NCBI GenBank assembly: GCA_007922305.1 | Contig: ML677364.1 | Span: forward strand, 14,365,624-14,429,623 | Direction: 5' to 3' | DNA from: Dermatemys mawii | Taxonomy: Eukaryota; Chordata; Testudines; Dermatemydidae | DNA: 64,000 nucleotides | Part shown: piece after piece, positions 1-11,194 of the stretch | How the letters are laid out: each line of letters begins with the position of its first letter | How positions within the stretch are numbered: position 1 is the first letter of the stretch | Made by a program: the position numbers and the translations under genes | Notes under the pieces: generated by a model | What the model was told of the DNA's origin: nothing | Seen by the model: only the letters and a program-made list of their open reading frames with translations | Databases searched by the model: none

Positions 1-560
1 TGACCTACTTCCTGATACCCAAAAAAAGAAGGGTGAGAAGGCTAATTGGAAACCAGACTTCAACCTCCTCCATCTCAACCACTTCATTCACACTGGCAGT
101 GATAATTCCATCTTTAGAAAAGGGCATATAGTTCACAGCTCTCGATATGAAGGACACTAACTTTCACGTAGACATTCATTCCACCCACAAATGCTTTCTC
201 AGATTCATGGTAAGTGTCAAACATTTTCAGTACAGACTATTCCCCTTTGGAATAGTGACCATCCCCAGAGTCTTTACCAAAATATTCTCCATTGTAGCAG
301 CTCACATCAGACATCAGTTTACCTTGACAACTGGCTCCTTGCTGACAGTTCCCTCCCAGGAAAACTTTGATGAGGCTACATGACCTCTTTTCACTGGGAG
401 TCAGTGTAAACATCTAAAAATCTGTTCTCATACCCACACAATCTCTGGACTTCATGAGGGCAATCTTAAAGTCTATCGCCGCAAGAGCATGCCTGCCCAC
501 TGACAGGTTCCAGATTATGAACAATATCATAGCTCAGATCACAAGCAATCATTGAATACC
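1..560 (+). pseudogene. Decayed DIRS-like retrotransposon reverse transcriptase (partial at window edge)
   Basis: In pieces of the forward frames this reads as a reverse transcriptase. A YFLIPKK block opens the window, followed by IIPSLEKG, then FTALDMKDTNFHVDIH, CFLRFMV, YRLFPFGIVTIPRVFTKIFS and VAAHIRHQ, matching the palm region of DIRS/Ngaro-type elements (usual form DLKDAYFHI...RFLRF...Y...LPFGL...PRVFTK). A further match around 400-540 reads as the KSVL-PTQ and RACLPTDRFQIM segments that follow the catalytic region. The longest open stretch begins at 147, but the coding match starts before it and is broken by stops and frameshifts, so no start codon is meaningful. The enzyme would have copied element RNA into DNA; this copy cannot. 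The 5' part of the element lies outside the window. DIRS rather than gypsy is preferred because of the downstream region without integrase and the inverted repeats at 2039-2380. Confidence 0.75.
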
Positions 561-779
561 TTTCAATACATGTCTGTCTATCCTAAGTCATATGGCCTTG
601 TGCACCTGTGTCATCCCATTCACAAGACTCCACCTTTTTTGCCTTCAAGCTTGGCTGCAGTCGGTATTCTCTCCAAGCCATCATTCCTTGCACTTTATGG
701 TGACAGTTCTGGCCAAGGTACTGTCATCTTTACCATGGTTGATGAAATCTTGTCAGGTATGAGTAGGTATTGCCTTTTT

Positions 780-1440
780 CACTTCCTCTCTGGACAAGAC
801 CATCTTTACAGCTACATCCACATTATGAAGGAGAGCCTGCATGAACAGCCACATGGCACAGGGCATCTGGACATCTTGAGAGGCTAGGATGCTCATCAAT
901 ATCCTGGAGTTATGAGCAATCCAGAAGGCATGCAAGTCCTTTCTTTCATTCATCTATGCTCACTATGTCCTTATAATATCAGAGTATGTTACAACTGTCT
1001 TCTACATTGACAAGCAAAGGGAGCAAGATCTGCCTCCCTATGTGCAGAAGCAGCTTTTGGAATTGGTGTATCAGCAATCAAACCATTTTAGCAGCAGCCT
1101 ACCTTCCGGGGAAGCAAAATGCGTTCACAGATTCCATCAGCAGAGATTTTGCAATCAACCATGAGTGGGAACTCTACAACTCAGTACTGCACAATATTTT
1201 CATTCTCTGTGGTACCCCAACCAGGGATCTGTTTGCCTCTCAAACAGGAAATGCCTCATGTATTGCTCACAACTCCCAGGATGATCCTGTGCTTCTTACT
1301 TGGATCAGTTTAACAATGCCTTCCCTACCACAAGTTCTACACAAAATCCAGCAGGTCAGAGCAAGGATCATCCTGATTACCCCTTCTGGCCTAGACAGTT
1401 CTGGTTTTCTAATTTACAATGCATGTCATCCTGACCATCA
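780..1440 (+). pseudogene. DIRS-like RNase H and connection region, decayed
   Basis: Downstream of the reverse transcriptase, frames around 830-900 give a HRASGHLERLGCSS-like segment and the stretch 986-1444 is open for 152 codons. It carries AAAYLPGKQNAFTDSISRDF, then HEWELYNSVLHNIF and CGTPTRDLFASQTG, and ends in LHKIQQVRARIILITPSGL. In DIRS-type elements the RNase H ends with a YLPG-x-N-x-x-AD-x-(L/I)SR signature, followed by a HEW...IF...G-P-x-DLFA block, so the order agrees. It would degrade the RNA strand of the hybrid during replication. Stop codons and frame changes between this part and the reverse transcriptase show it is dead. Confidence 0.7.
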
Positions 1441-2030
1441 GTAATCCTTCCCACATTCCCTGAGCTCCTGGCAGAGTGGAACAGCAAGTTCAAGCTCCCC
1501 AATATCTGTCCTCTGCACCTGAGGGCTTGGTATATGGATGGGCATCATCCTTAGAATGTTCATGCTACACAGCTGTTCGAGACATCCTCTCTAATAGTGG
1601 AAAGGACTCTACTAGAAAATCTAAGTTAGCTAAATGGAAATGCTTCTCTTCTTGTGCACAGCAAAGAAGCACTCTGTCAGAAACTAGAGAGATTTCTCTC
1701 ACGTTGGACTACATCCTCTCTTTGAAGACATCAGATCTGTCCATCAGTCGGCTCTTTGCCAGTACACGTGTAGACGATCCACCTTCTCCGAACTATTCAC
1801 TGCACCCATTCACTGACTAATAGATTCTGGAAGAACCGAATAAAAACCTTCCCACTTATTCAGAAGCCAGTGCCCCAATGAGACCTGATCCTTTTTCTCT
1901 GTGCTGACCCACTTTGACATTTTAGCTACCTTAGGACTCTCTTGCTTATCCCTCCTTTGGGACAGCTGTATTCCATTCAGCCCTATTATCTACATCCTTG
2001 CATCTTCCTGCTACTCAGGTATTGCTTGTC
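1441..2030 (+). pseudogene. Probable DIRS-like tyrosine recombinase region, decayed
   Basis: Directly after the RNase H the frames give RKSKLAKWKCFSSCAQQRS (within an open stretch 1476-1820), LDYILSLKTSDLSISR, and in another frame a KPVPQ-DLILFLCADP motif near 1865-1910. These resemble the N-terminal part of tyrosine recombinases of DIRS elements, in which a YxxKWxxF segment is followed later by a KxxP-x-WDLxLVL motif. The catalytic R...H-x-x-R...Y residues are not seen, so the 3' catalytic half is deleted or unrecognisable. The assignment rests mostly on order and neighbourhood. Confidence 0.5.
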
Positions 2031-2038
2031 AATCAGCG

Positions 2039-2395
2039 ACAGTGGAATACAATAGAGACCATCCTCAAAGAAGAAGAGGAAGTTACTTACATGTAACTGA
2101 ACATTTTACAAGGTGTGTGGTCCTAATCTGTAATCCAATATCCACCTCCTTTCCCTCTGCCTTGGATCAGACCTGATTTGTGATAGAAAAGGAACTAGAG
2201 AGGTGGTCAGTCCGCCCCATCCTCTGTCCTCTCAGTTGGAGGTACAAGAGGAGTCAGGATGTGTGCCATGGATCAATGGATGTTACTTCCAAGTTTTCTG
2301 GTTCCAGGCATGTGTAATCCACAGTGGAATATGGATAGGGACCACACATCTCAAAGAAACTCCGGTTACAGGTCAGTAACATCCTCTTTTGTAAT
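2039..2395. repeat. Complex inverted repeats at the 3' end of the DIRS-like element
   Basis: A motif beginning ACAGTGGAATA with GGGACCACACATCTCAAAGAA occurs forward near 2318-2370 and, more degraded, forward near 2040-2080. Its inverted form (TTACATGTAACTG...GTGTGTGGTCC...) lies between them at about 2082-2145. So 2040-2145 is itself a palindrome and 2082-2145 pairs with 2318-2380. DIRS elements are known for inverted termini plus a complementary internal region, so I treat this as the terminal part of the element above. The right boundary near 2395 is approximate. Confidence 0.6.
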
Positions 2396-2743
2396 AAACT
2401 AAGTAATTTAGAAATGCAGGCAACACTTCTGAAACAGTTATATTTTGTAAATATTAGTGATGCTGAAAATAAGTGGAAAATAGGATCCAAGTTCTGGACA
2501 TGTCTCCTAAAATGTGTAGCCAATGAGGCTAGGGAAGAACCATGGAAATATTTGCAACATTTCATTTTGTTTTTCATCCCAATTTTGGTTTTGCAGAAAT
2601 TTTCCAATAAGCTCTAATCCTGATCTTGCATCAACCTTGTTATCTAAGGACTGGATCCTGTTCATTCCTATGATTGCATGAGTAAACCTTACAGTTTCAT
2701 TGATTATCTGAGTGGGTAGAAGTTGCATGATCAAATCTTAAAT

Positions 2744-2996
2744 CTGTTTACACTGCAGCTGGGAGCATGCTTTGAGCTAGCATGCTAAAAATAGCTGTGT
2801 AAGCCAAGGATAGTGTGGGTAGTGTGTAGAGCTAGCAGCCTCAGTACACTCTCTCTCCCCACACCTTTTTGGGCAGCTTGCTCAAGCCTCTGCCCATCTT
2901 ATCCTGAGCTGCATTGCTATTTTTAGTGCAGTAGGCTAAGCAGGGCTAGCACATTTCTGTCTATCCACACTGGGAAGCATACCTTCAGCAGCAGCA
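2744..2996. mobile_element. MITE, probable Harbinger-type non-autonomous element
   Basis: The left end CTGTTTACACTGCAGCTGGG and the reverse complement of the right end (AAGGTATGCTTCCCAGTGTG) are imperfectly related. The inner parts also pair: TGCTAAAAATAGCTGTGTAA on the left against CTATTTTTAGTGCAGTAGGC on the right. No clear target duplication was found. The core TAAAAATAGCTGTGTA recurs in the element at 58397, so both belong to one loose MITE group. Confidence 0.5.
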
Positions 2997-5690
2997 TAGA
3001 CATACCTTGTTTTGAGAAGAGAACTCTAATCTTGATGCACTCTGCTGATTCTTTTTGTTTGTTTAATGTGGCCAATATCCACTAAAGAATAGACTGACCA
3101 CCAAATTAAATTGCACATTAAACTTAATTCATATTTGAACACAGCATTACAGCTTGTTTAAAGACTAATATGCATTGTTATTTTTCTAGAGGGGTTTATA
3201 TGTACATGGTCCTTTGTAAAAACAAGATGACAAGGTATCTTCCCTTAAAAGCCATTGCTAGTCTCATTGCCAGCAACAAGGTGAGAACATACTAACATTT
3301 AATTATTAATTGAAATAAAACAATTTTAGAGTATGTTAGTAAATTAGGGACTTGAAAGGATAGTATGATACATGGAACCAGTACACTGAAAAAAATCACA
3401 ACTTGTCAATGAATCAGACTTTCTGGTGTTTCCACTTTCATCACTCTCCCAAAGGAGTAGCTGGGAGATACGTTAGGATGTTGTTATTCATATGGCAGCT
3501 TCAATACATGACCTCACAGACCAGAAAAACCTTTTTTGAGCCACCACCTATTTTCACATCCAGGTCCTGTACGTCAGCATTTTTTTCTTTTTAAAGTCAG
3601 ATTTAACAAATCAACAACGTATCATTCCCATGAGTAATGTTAGCCTTGTGTTCCAAAAAAAAAAAAAAGAGAGATTTCCTGTAAACTGTTTGCAGTCAGT
3701 TTTTCCCAGCACAATATCCAAACTACATCAAAATGGTATACTGTAAAATTACGACCGAGGTGTACAGTGTGATATGTTTGACAGCACGCAGTAAATACAC
3801 CACTAACAAAGGGTCTGTTCTATGAGGTACTGAGTGCCCTTATTTCAGTGGGAGTGAAGTGCTTAGTGTCTTGCAAATAGCTGTTCAGCACCTTTCATGA
3901 TTGGTCCCGTTAGACGCAGTTCTGAAGTTAAACTGGTATTTAGAAGCCTTTGATTGCTTTATCTTGGCAAACCACAAATGTCAGTATTTACTAAAGTTGT
4001 ACAGTTGCAGGTCTGGTGAGCTGGCAAATCCTAATCCCACTCTTTGATGTTTCTTCTGACCATATGCTTTCTGAAGTATTAACACGTGAAAAATATTTGG
4101 GGAAAGCAGGCTAATTTGTGCTAGAAATGCATAACTCCATTGAAGGTGCTCCTCCAATACCATGGTGTTGGTGGGAATATAAAAATACTAGATAGATAAG
4201 TAAGAGTGCCTACAAACTGTTGAAAGATATGAAGAATTACTTAGACCTGTCAGAATGTGCTAACCATACATAGACCTGAACCTGAGAAGAAAATTTTAAA
4301 TAGATCTAACTGTAATAAAATGCTGAAATGTGCTCTTCTCCAGTCCAAAACACAAACCACTTCGGTCTGCTCTGTCTTTCAACCAGCCATCATATCTTTA
4401 ACAGTAGCATGGTCATGGACGCCAAAATAGGGAAGGCCCTTCCCTATTGTATGCTAGGAGAATGAGTGTCTTTAATTATATGATAAGAAAAGGGGAGGGG
4501 GGGAAGCCTGGAGGATGGAGGTTGAGGCCTGGGGAATGCACAGAGATATCTTGGTGCAGAGAAAGATAAGGAAGGGCTTGACAGCTAATAGGGAGAAGAC
4601 AGAAAATATGCAAGAGTTTGAAGTCTCACAGGAAAGGAGGGAAACTGTTGCAGGCATTTGATAATAAAGGTGGTTGAAGGGGCTTGAAGCCTGAACTCTA
4701 CTTTCCCTTTTCTCAGTTGAAGAAATAATCTATTTCGCAAGAACAATGTAATTATAATCTAGAGCCCTGATCTCCCAGGCTGGTATACATGGGCAAGACC
4801 CCTTTGTTTGCACAGACCAGTTTGCTGGGACAGAGCCTAGGTCCCCGTGAAAGGATAATGGTTTGGCAAAAAGTTGAGAGAGTTTCACTGAAAAGTTGAA
4901 TTTGTTGTCAAATATTTTAGGCCTGATTCTCCTTATTTCTACCAGCTTTATACTGGAGTAATTCCATTAATTTCAACATAACAGTTCTTGTATTTGTGTT
5001 ACCTCCCGCTTTGCAGGCCCTCTATCTCAAATTTCAAGGTTCTGTAGTTAGAATACAAACCTCACAACTGTCTGAACCAGACCGCAACTTCAACAGATGA
5101 AGAAGTTTGAGTTATTGTCCTTGTGTGTAGTGCATTTCAGGTTGTGCATACACTGCATGCACCCAGGACTGGTGATTTTTCTTTAGTAGTGTCTGTGTGG
5201 TCTGCACATGCACCCCTTTTCTCCTTGTGCTCCACATCTTAGTTCCTTTCAGGGAGCCCTGCTTTTCATAGGTTGTTCTTAGCTCCCTTTTGTCTTCTAA
5301 GCATCTCATTAACATTTGTGAAAGACTATTTCCAGGGTAACCTATGGTCAGAACAGAATTTTTTGTGGTTACAATCAGGGATCTTATGATCTAGGTACAC
5401 TACAACACTGTAACATCAATTATTGGTCCATTTTTTTTCAGGAATCTTTTTACTTTACTGGCATAGTGTTATTTTTTGATCACCCCCTTATGTCAAGCAT
5501 CGTTAAGCCTGAAGTCTAGTGTGGCTAAACCAAAATCATAGATGCATCAGCTTTTTGGCCTTGCATTACAGCCATGTTTTACTGATGTCTTATGCTCACT
5601 CATCACACTTAAATATTTGTTAATCTGATACTCCTATAGTTCTATCCTACTTGTATCAATTTATTGCACATTGATTATATGATATAACAT
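2997..5690. other. No gene; largely unique-looking sequence
   Basis: Both strands are rich in stops and no protein motif is seen. There is a 14-base A run at about 3656-3669, a purine-rich patch near 4488-4530, and at 4921-4980 a degraded copy of the repeat group centred on CCATTGACTTCAATGG (here ATTCCATTAATTTCAAC). 4981-5690 shows nothing I can assign. Confidence 0.4.
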
Positions 5691-5699
5691 ATGTGTTCA

Positions 5700-6485
5700 C
5701 CATGACAATCATACACTTATGTGGTAAAATAACTTGTCCTAGTCTGCTAGTGTCAGATTTTTCCCAGAAACATATTTAGTAAGTGGGTTGAAATGCATTA
5801 ACCTTAGCAATAGACATTGACATCGCAAGGGTGCTAGATCCAGGTCTTTTCCACTGATAATGGTTACAAGTGGTTTATGATCTGTTATAAGTGTAGACTA
5901 ATTCAATCCATGTGGATATCTGTAAAAGTTCTCACATGCCCGTATGCTTGCCAGGCACTTTCTTTCAGTTTGTGTGTATATGTATAAATATATATATTTA
6001 CTTCTGTGAGTGTCCAAGAACAAAATGCAACTGGCTTTTACTCAGAGCCTTGTTGTTGCAATAATACAGCACTGGGTCATTGCTAATTATATCCACACTG
6101 ACTTTTGTGAGGTTGTTCATATCATCATACTTGAGAACTGAAGCTGTTGAGATCATTTCTTTAACTTTTTTGAGGGCAATTTCTTGATTTGGACCCCATA
6201 GCCAAGATATGTTTCACTAAGAGTTCATTCAGTGGTTTTGTCACTGTAGAACAGTTCTGTAAAGACCAGGGTAATTTATCATCTCCAGCACACATCTCAG
6301 TTCTGGTACATTAGTTGGTGCACTCAGTTTTCAAATTGCTTTTACTTTCTCTGGACGAGCACTGACTACATCTTTGTGTATTGTCTGTCCCCAAATCTCT
6401 ATTTGGGGTAGATGGAAAATATCTTGTTTAGCTTCAGAAGAGATTGACTCATTAGGCTTAGGACTTTGAGGGTTTTGTTGTTTTC
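5700..6485 (-). pseudogene. Ty3/gypsy retrotransposon pol fragment (reverse transcriptase end and RNase H)
   Basis: Reading the minus strand from about 6470 down to 5735, the order is a LMSQSLLKLNK segment, LPQIEIWGQTIHKD, VSARPEKVKAI, a PTNVPELRCVLEMINY block, WLWGPNQEIALKKVKEMIST, then RNase H motifs ITDHKPLVTIISGKD, APLRCQC and FNPLTKYVSGKNLTLAD. These correspond to the gypsy consensus LPQIEYLGH...P-x-NVKELRRFLGM-x-NY...TDHKPL...P-x-R-x-Q...Y-x-PGK...AD. Several frameshifts and stops break it and no open stretch exceeds about 60 codons, so it is long dead. The catalytic half of the reverse transcriptase, integrase, gag and LTRs are absent. Its upstream end is cut exactly where the CR1 at 6494 begins. 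Confidence 0.8.
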
Positions 6486-6493
6486 TTCCACTG

Positions 6494-7060
6494 AGAATCA
6501 TAGAACTGAAAGGGACCTTGAGAGGTCATCTAGTCCAGCCCCCTATACTTGTGGAATGACTAAGTATTATCTAGACCATTCCAAGATGGTCTAGGACAGG
6601 TGTCTGTTCTTAAATGTCTCCAATAATGGAGATTCCACAACCACCCTAGGAAATTTATTCCAGTGCTTAACCACCCGGCCAGTTAGGAAGTTTTTCCTAA
6701 TGTTCAACCTAAACCTCCCTTGCTGCAATTTAAGCCCATTGCTTCTTGTCCTATCCTTCAAGATTAAGAAAAACGTTATTTCTTCATCCTCCTTGTAACA
6801 ATCTTTTACGTACTGTTATTATGTCCCCTCTCAATCTTCTCTTTTCCAGACTAAACAAACCCAATTTTTTCAATCTTCTCTCATAGGTCATGTTTTCTAG
6901 ACATTTAACCATTTTTGTCGCTCTTCTTTGGACCCTCTCCAATTTGTCCACATCCTTCCTGAAATGCAGCACTCAGAAATGGACACAATACTCCAGTTGA
7001 GGCCTAATCAGCATGGAATAGAGCAGAAGAATTACTTCCGTGTCTTGCACATCTGACTTT
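6494..7060 (-). mobile_element. CR1 LINE 3' end, minus strand, 5'-truncated
   Basis: On the plus strand it begins AGAATCATAGAACTGAAAGG...CATCTAGTCCAGCC, the inverted CR1 3' terminus. The minus strand then encodes the end of ORF2: DTEVILLLYSMLIRPQLEYC (near 6975-7045), [40 protein letters not shown] (6784-6972), broken by a stop and frame changes. This is the C-terminal part of the CR1 reverse transcriptase. Truncation at the 5' end is normal for LINE insertion by target-primed reverse transcription. It sits flush against the gypsy fragment, suggesting it landed in it or at its edge. Confidence 0.85.
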
Positions 7061-7960
7061 CTTCCCCCTTGCTTGCCCCTGCCCCTCTTACTCCTGCTTG
7101 CTGGGAGCCAATCAAAAGAAAAGAAGCAACATGCTACAAGCCAAACAAGGTACAAGCTACTGTAGAAGCCAAAAACTAGCCAACAAGCAACTCAGAAGCC
7201 AATTAAGTGAAAAACAAGACCAATTTCTTTGTGTGGGGAGGCAGGGGGGCGGGACGGGGTGGGGTGTGGGGTTTTTTGGGTGGGTTTGGCATGTTTGCCT
7301 CCAGGGCTTGTCAGACTTATGTCATGTGACTTCAGCTCTGGGAGCGGTTGAAGGTGATTCTTAGTGAGGTACACAACAAATGTGTTCATCATAAGATCCT
7401 ATAATGCTTTGCCAGGGATGGCTGAGGTGAGCTTGAATAACACACAGTGATATCTAGTGGCTGAAAAATATAATACAGTTTAACATTCCATTGCACTGTA
7501 TGCACCTTAATAGAAAACTATGCACATGTCCAAACAATGTGACGCTTCTTCTGACGCTTCTTTAGGTCTGATGCTGTTTGCTGCATCACAGGACTCCAGC
7601 CACTCACGTCCTTAAAGAGACACTGCTTGTGAATCCTCTGAAGTGCACTGCATATAGAAACAATCCCTGAAAGAAGGAGGAGAGGTTACTCACCTTGTTG
7701 TAACTTGAATTCTTAAAGATACTTTGTTCCTCTGCACTATCCACTTTCCTTCCATGATGCCTGGTTTCTTTCTCTCCCCCCACCCTTCCGCCTCCAGGAC
7801 TTGTGGAGCTGAAAGGAGTAGATTTAAATGGTCAGATGACAAGTAATGTTTTAAAAAATACTAAAACTATTTAGTTTAGAGAAACAAGCTCTTACTAATT
7901 ATTTCTCTTGCAACTTGGGGTGTGGTTACCATTGTTTAGCCATCAGGGTTCTTTTACATA
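7061..7960. other. No gene; G-rich patch and unassigned sequence
   Basis: Contains a strongly G-rich plus-strand stretch at 7226-7290 with many GGG and GGGG runs, an adjacent adenine-rich segment with recurrent CAAGC/AAGCCA motifs at 7115-7215, and otherwise nothing recognisable. Short open stretches here are accidental and overlap on opposite strands. Confidence 0.35.
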
Positions 7961-7964
7961 TTTT

Positions 7965-8085
7965 GATTATTACCTGTTCTGTTCATTCCCTCCGGGGCAC
8001 CTGGCACTAGCCACTGTCAGAAGACAGGATACTGGGCTAGATGGACCTTTGGTCTTGACCCAGTATGGCCATTCTTATGTTCTTA
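7965..8085 (+). mobile_element. CR1 LINE 3' tail, plus strand
   Basis: Short 3' end of a CR1: TACCTGTTCTGTTCATTCCC, GGGGCACCTGGCACTAGCCA, GATACTGGGCTAGATGGACC, CAGTATGGCCATTCTTATGT, closing in the short terminal repeat TTATGTTCTTA. It is a non-coding 3' untranslated remnant, heavily 5' truncated. The same tail occurs at 36960-37356. Confidence 0.8.
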
Positions 8086-8834
8086 TTTGTGACATAATTC
8101 AAATATTTGATACAAGAGCTTATTGCTCAACTTAAGGTCCTTGTGGGTTAAATTATTTCGTCATTGAACTCCCAAATGTACAAAATTGCAAAATACAGTG
8201 GCAACCGTATTACTGACCAAGCTGACAGCATCAAATACTTGAGTAACTGTTCTGTGAGAAGTCAATGGCAGCAAGAAGGGCTGGGGTTCAGTCTGCCTAG
8301 GGGTTCTCTGATAAAATACATGAAACAATGGCTTGAGCTGACATAGAGCCATCTCTCCTTGGTCATCTTTCTAGTTCTTCTTCCCCACTCACAAGCTCTT
8401 GGGAATAAGGAACCACAAGTACTTTCTATGAAGGGGTAAAAGGAACCCCCCACCCTCCATGTTAACCATATAAATATCTACATACAATAAAATAAACAAA
8501 ATCTTGTCTGTCGATTGGGAGGATGACCAAACAGCACAGTTCCTGGTTTTAATTTTCTGTTGTGTAGTGGTCTGGAAATCTTAATTTCACAGTCCTCAGA
8601 CACCTAAAACGCCAATCATAAGTCCAATTAGATTCATTGGTAATCAGGGGCCAGCTCTCTTCTTCCTGCCTCTTGCAGTACAGAGAGGTCTGCACATTAC
8701 AGTCCTGGTCCAATGTGCAGCTCTCTCTCCCAGTTCTGCAGAGTCAGCACTGCATTGTCCCTGGTCCACTCCCACAGAATTTCCAAGTGGGAAACAGGAA
8801 CAAAAACAGTGTCACTGAACAGTCATTGAAACAG
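8086..8834. other. No gene; unassigned sequence between two CR1 tails
   Basis: Roughly 750 bases with no protein motif, tRNA-like fold or recognised repeat. Open stretches at 8161-8453 and 8637-8843 are on overlapping strands and show no domain. Confidence 0.4.
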
Positions 8835-8965
8835 TCCATCTAGCTCAATATCCCATCTTCCCAGAGTGGCCAATTGCCAGATGCTTCCAAGGGAATGAAA
8901 AGAATGGGACAATCATCAGGTGATCCATTCCATGTCACCCATTCAAAGCATGGGGTTGAAAGAGA
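8835..8965 (-). mobile_element. CR1 LINE 3' tail, minus strand
   Basis: Plus strand reads GTCCATCTAGCTCAATATCC, AGTGGCCAATTGCCAGATGC, AAGGGAATGAAAAGAATGGG, AGGTGATCCATTCC. This is the reverse complement of the tail at 7965-8085 and its upstream part (GATCACTTGATCATTACCTG at 37222). More diverged than the plus-strand copies, so probably older. Confidence 0.65.
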
Positions 8966-11186
8966 CTCCTGCTACCTGCTCTTGCCAAACCAGAATTCAC
9001 TACTTGTGCATTCAGGCTGACCCCTATAGTCCAGGGCATATCCTGCAGAATTCCTATGCCCTGTCAAGAGTTTGGTCACAGTGATAATGCACTGTCATTT
9101 ATATAATCATAACAGAGACAAATTCTAACTAAAGCAACAAAACACAGTATGTGGAATTATGGGTATACAATATTATAATTAATGCAAATGAGGCTGACAG
9201 GAGCTTGCCATTCCTCTATGGAAGGAGTAGATAATTCCATCACTCTAAGCATTCTAGCTCTGGGGCTCACACTTGATGCGTGTGCCACAGATGTTTTGCC
9301 TACACTACTTTCTTCTCCAGGGAAGTTAGACTCTCTCACCCTAACCCATCACCAAATCCAAATCAAAATTGTATTTCTGGATAATGGGCTAGAGTCTTTA
9401 GTCCCAGATCCAGGTCCTCTGCCTTGCCGAGGCATCACAAAGCAGCCTTGAAAGCTGCCTAAAAACACTGGAAAAAAGCAGGTTGGGGCAGGGGAGAGTG
9501 AGCTCTGTGCCACTCTCTCTCCTTTTTCCTGCATACATGCACACTCTGGGGATGGGGAGAAGGGGGCATGCCCGGGCAAGAAGGGGCTAGGCTATTCCAA
9601 ATTATGTCCAGGATGTTCAAGCCTCTGGGTGACCCAGGAACATGGCTTAGGGCCATCTTTCTCTCCCTTCAGCCCACACTCCTCAGCTGTGCCTGAGCCA
9701 TTGATTATAAAAAAAATATAGAGAAAGAATTTAGGTAGGTGGAATCAATATGTGAAAAGCTAAGATCATTTTCTGATAAAGCAAAAACATCTGTTCACTC
9801 TGAGTGCCATGATGCCTGAATTCAACAGCCAAGAAGCCCCCATTTCTGCTCTGCATTATCACTAGGTGACGCTTTGATCAACAGGAAAGTCTAAGGAAAT
9901 CAGATTTATGCCTGACAGAGTTTTGCTGGGGTGAGCCAGCAGAGCAGCTGCTTTAGCTCGGCAGCAGAGAAATATCTTTTTGGAATGATAGGACCTCACT
10001 TCACTAGTGAATTGGTTGTGCATGTTCCATTCTGTATTCCATTCAGGAGCTGATGAGGGCCTTTTGAAACAGATCACCAGCTGAAATGATCCAGAGTAGC
10101 TGGCAAATCACAAAGTAATATCTTTTGATGGTTATCTTTAATCAATTCTTTTGTTTACTGCACTGGGAAGTGCCTGACTGTCCCAGTGCCATTACAATGA
10201 AATTCCATCAAAAATCTTTAAAAAAACCCCCAACAGATTAAATAATTCCAAGAGCTTAGTTTTCAGTACAAATTAATGCGCAAAAGAACTGACACTCAGA
10301 TGCACAAAGTGGATATTTGAGCTCTCAAATGCGGAAAATAGCATCCAAATTATAGATGTCCAAGTTTGGAAATCAGGCTCTACTGCAGCAGAAGAGAATG
10401 GGGGGGCCAACTCCAGGGTCAGATAAGAAGGTAATTGCATTCTTTTAGTTCATTGTCTTACCTCCTAAGTTTGGAGGGTTCCCCTCCTAAGATACTGCTA
10501 AAAAAGATGAGTAAATGGCTATTCACTGTAATTAGGTCTATGATGTATGTCATCAGTATTGCCAATTCTTATTTTTTTCCATGAGTGACATGATTTTGGC
10601 TGGGCTGAAACCAGTCTCACAATGATGTGAGATGCTCCAGTTAATCCCCCTCTCCATTGCAACCTAAAGCCATTGTTCCAGGATGGAAGGAGAGAGCTAA
10701 AGAACCCAGCAACTCAGAGAGGCTCTACTCTCTTATTTCCCCTCTGCTCCTCTGAGAGAGATGGATAGGACAGTGCCTCTGCTCCTACCTGCTCCCCCCC
10801 GCAGTGCCCAGCCTCGGCAAGGGCAGAATGAGGTGAAGCCTGGGGTAAAAAGGGGACACCTCTGCAGGCCCCAGGCTTGGGAGAGAGGGGTGAAAAACCT
10901 CAGGAGGAGCAGAAGTGAGTCTGGGACCAGAACTGGGAAAGTAGGGGCAGAGGAAGCATTAACTGATGAGAGGACTGCGGTGGGGGTGGGGACAGGGGAT
11001 ATGAGGGTGGAGCTTCTTCAGCAGGAGCCAAAATCACCTTACCGAACAACTAATTATCACACGTGCACACTGGGGACGGGCAGGGGGAATTTAGAAATCA
11101 CAAAGTAGACCAGAAAATCACAAGGTAGACTATATTTTGGGGTTTGACTCATTAGTTTTGATGTATTGTGGCTGGCAATACTGTGA
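8966..11186. other. No gene; unassigned sequence
   Basis: No protein domain or recognised repeat. A GC- and G-rich patch lies at 10750-11020; the 115-codon open stretch there (10761-11108) is compositional, with many Arg/Gly/Glu codons and no motif. A sequence with paired phrases CCAGCAGAGCAGCTGC near 9935 is palindromic but short. Confidence 0.35.
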
Positions 11187-11194
11187 CATTTCTA

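Noticed and set aside
10761..11108. 115-codon plus-strand open stretch as a small basic protein gene
   Set aside because: G-rich composition, no domain, no neighbouring exon signals.
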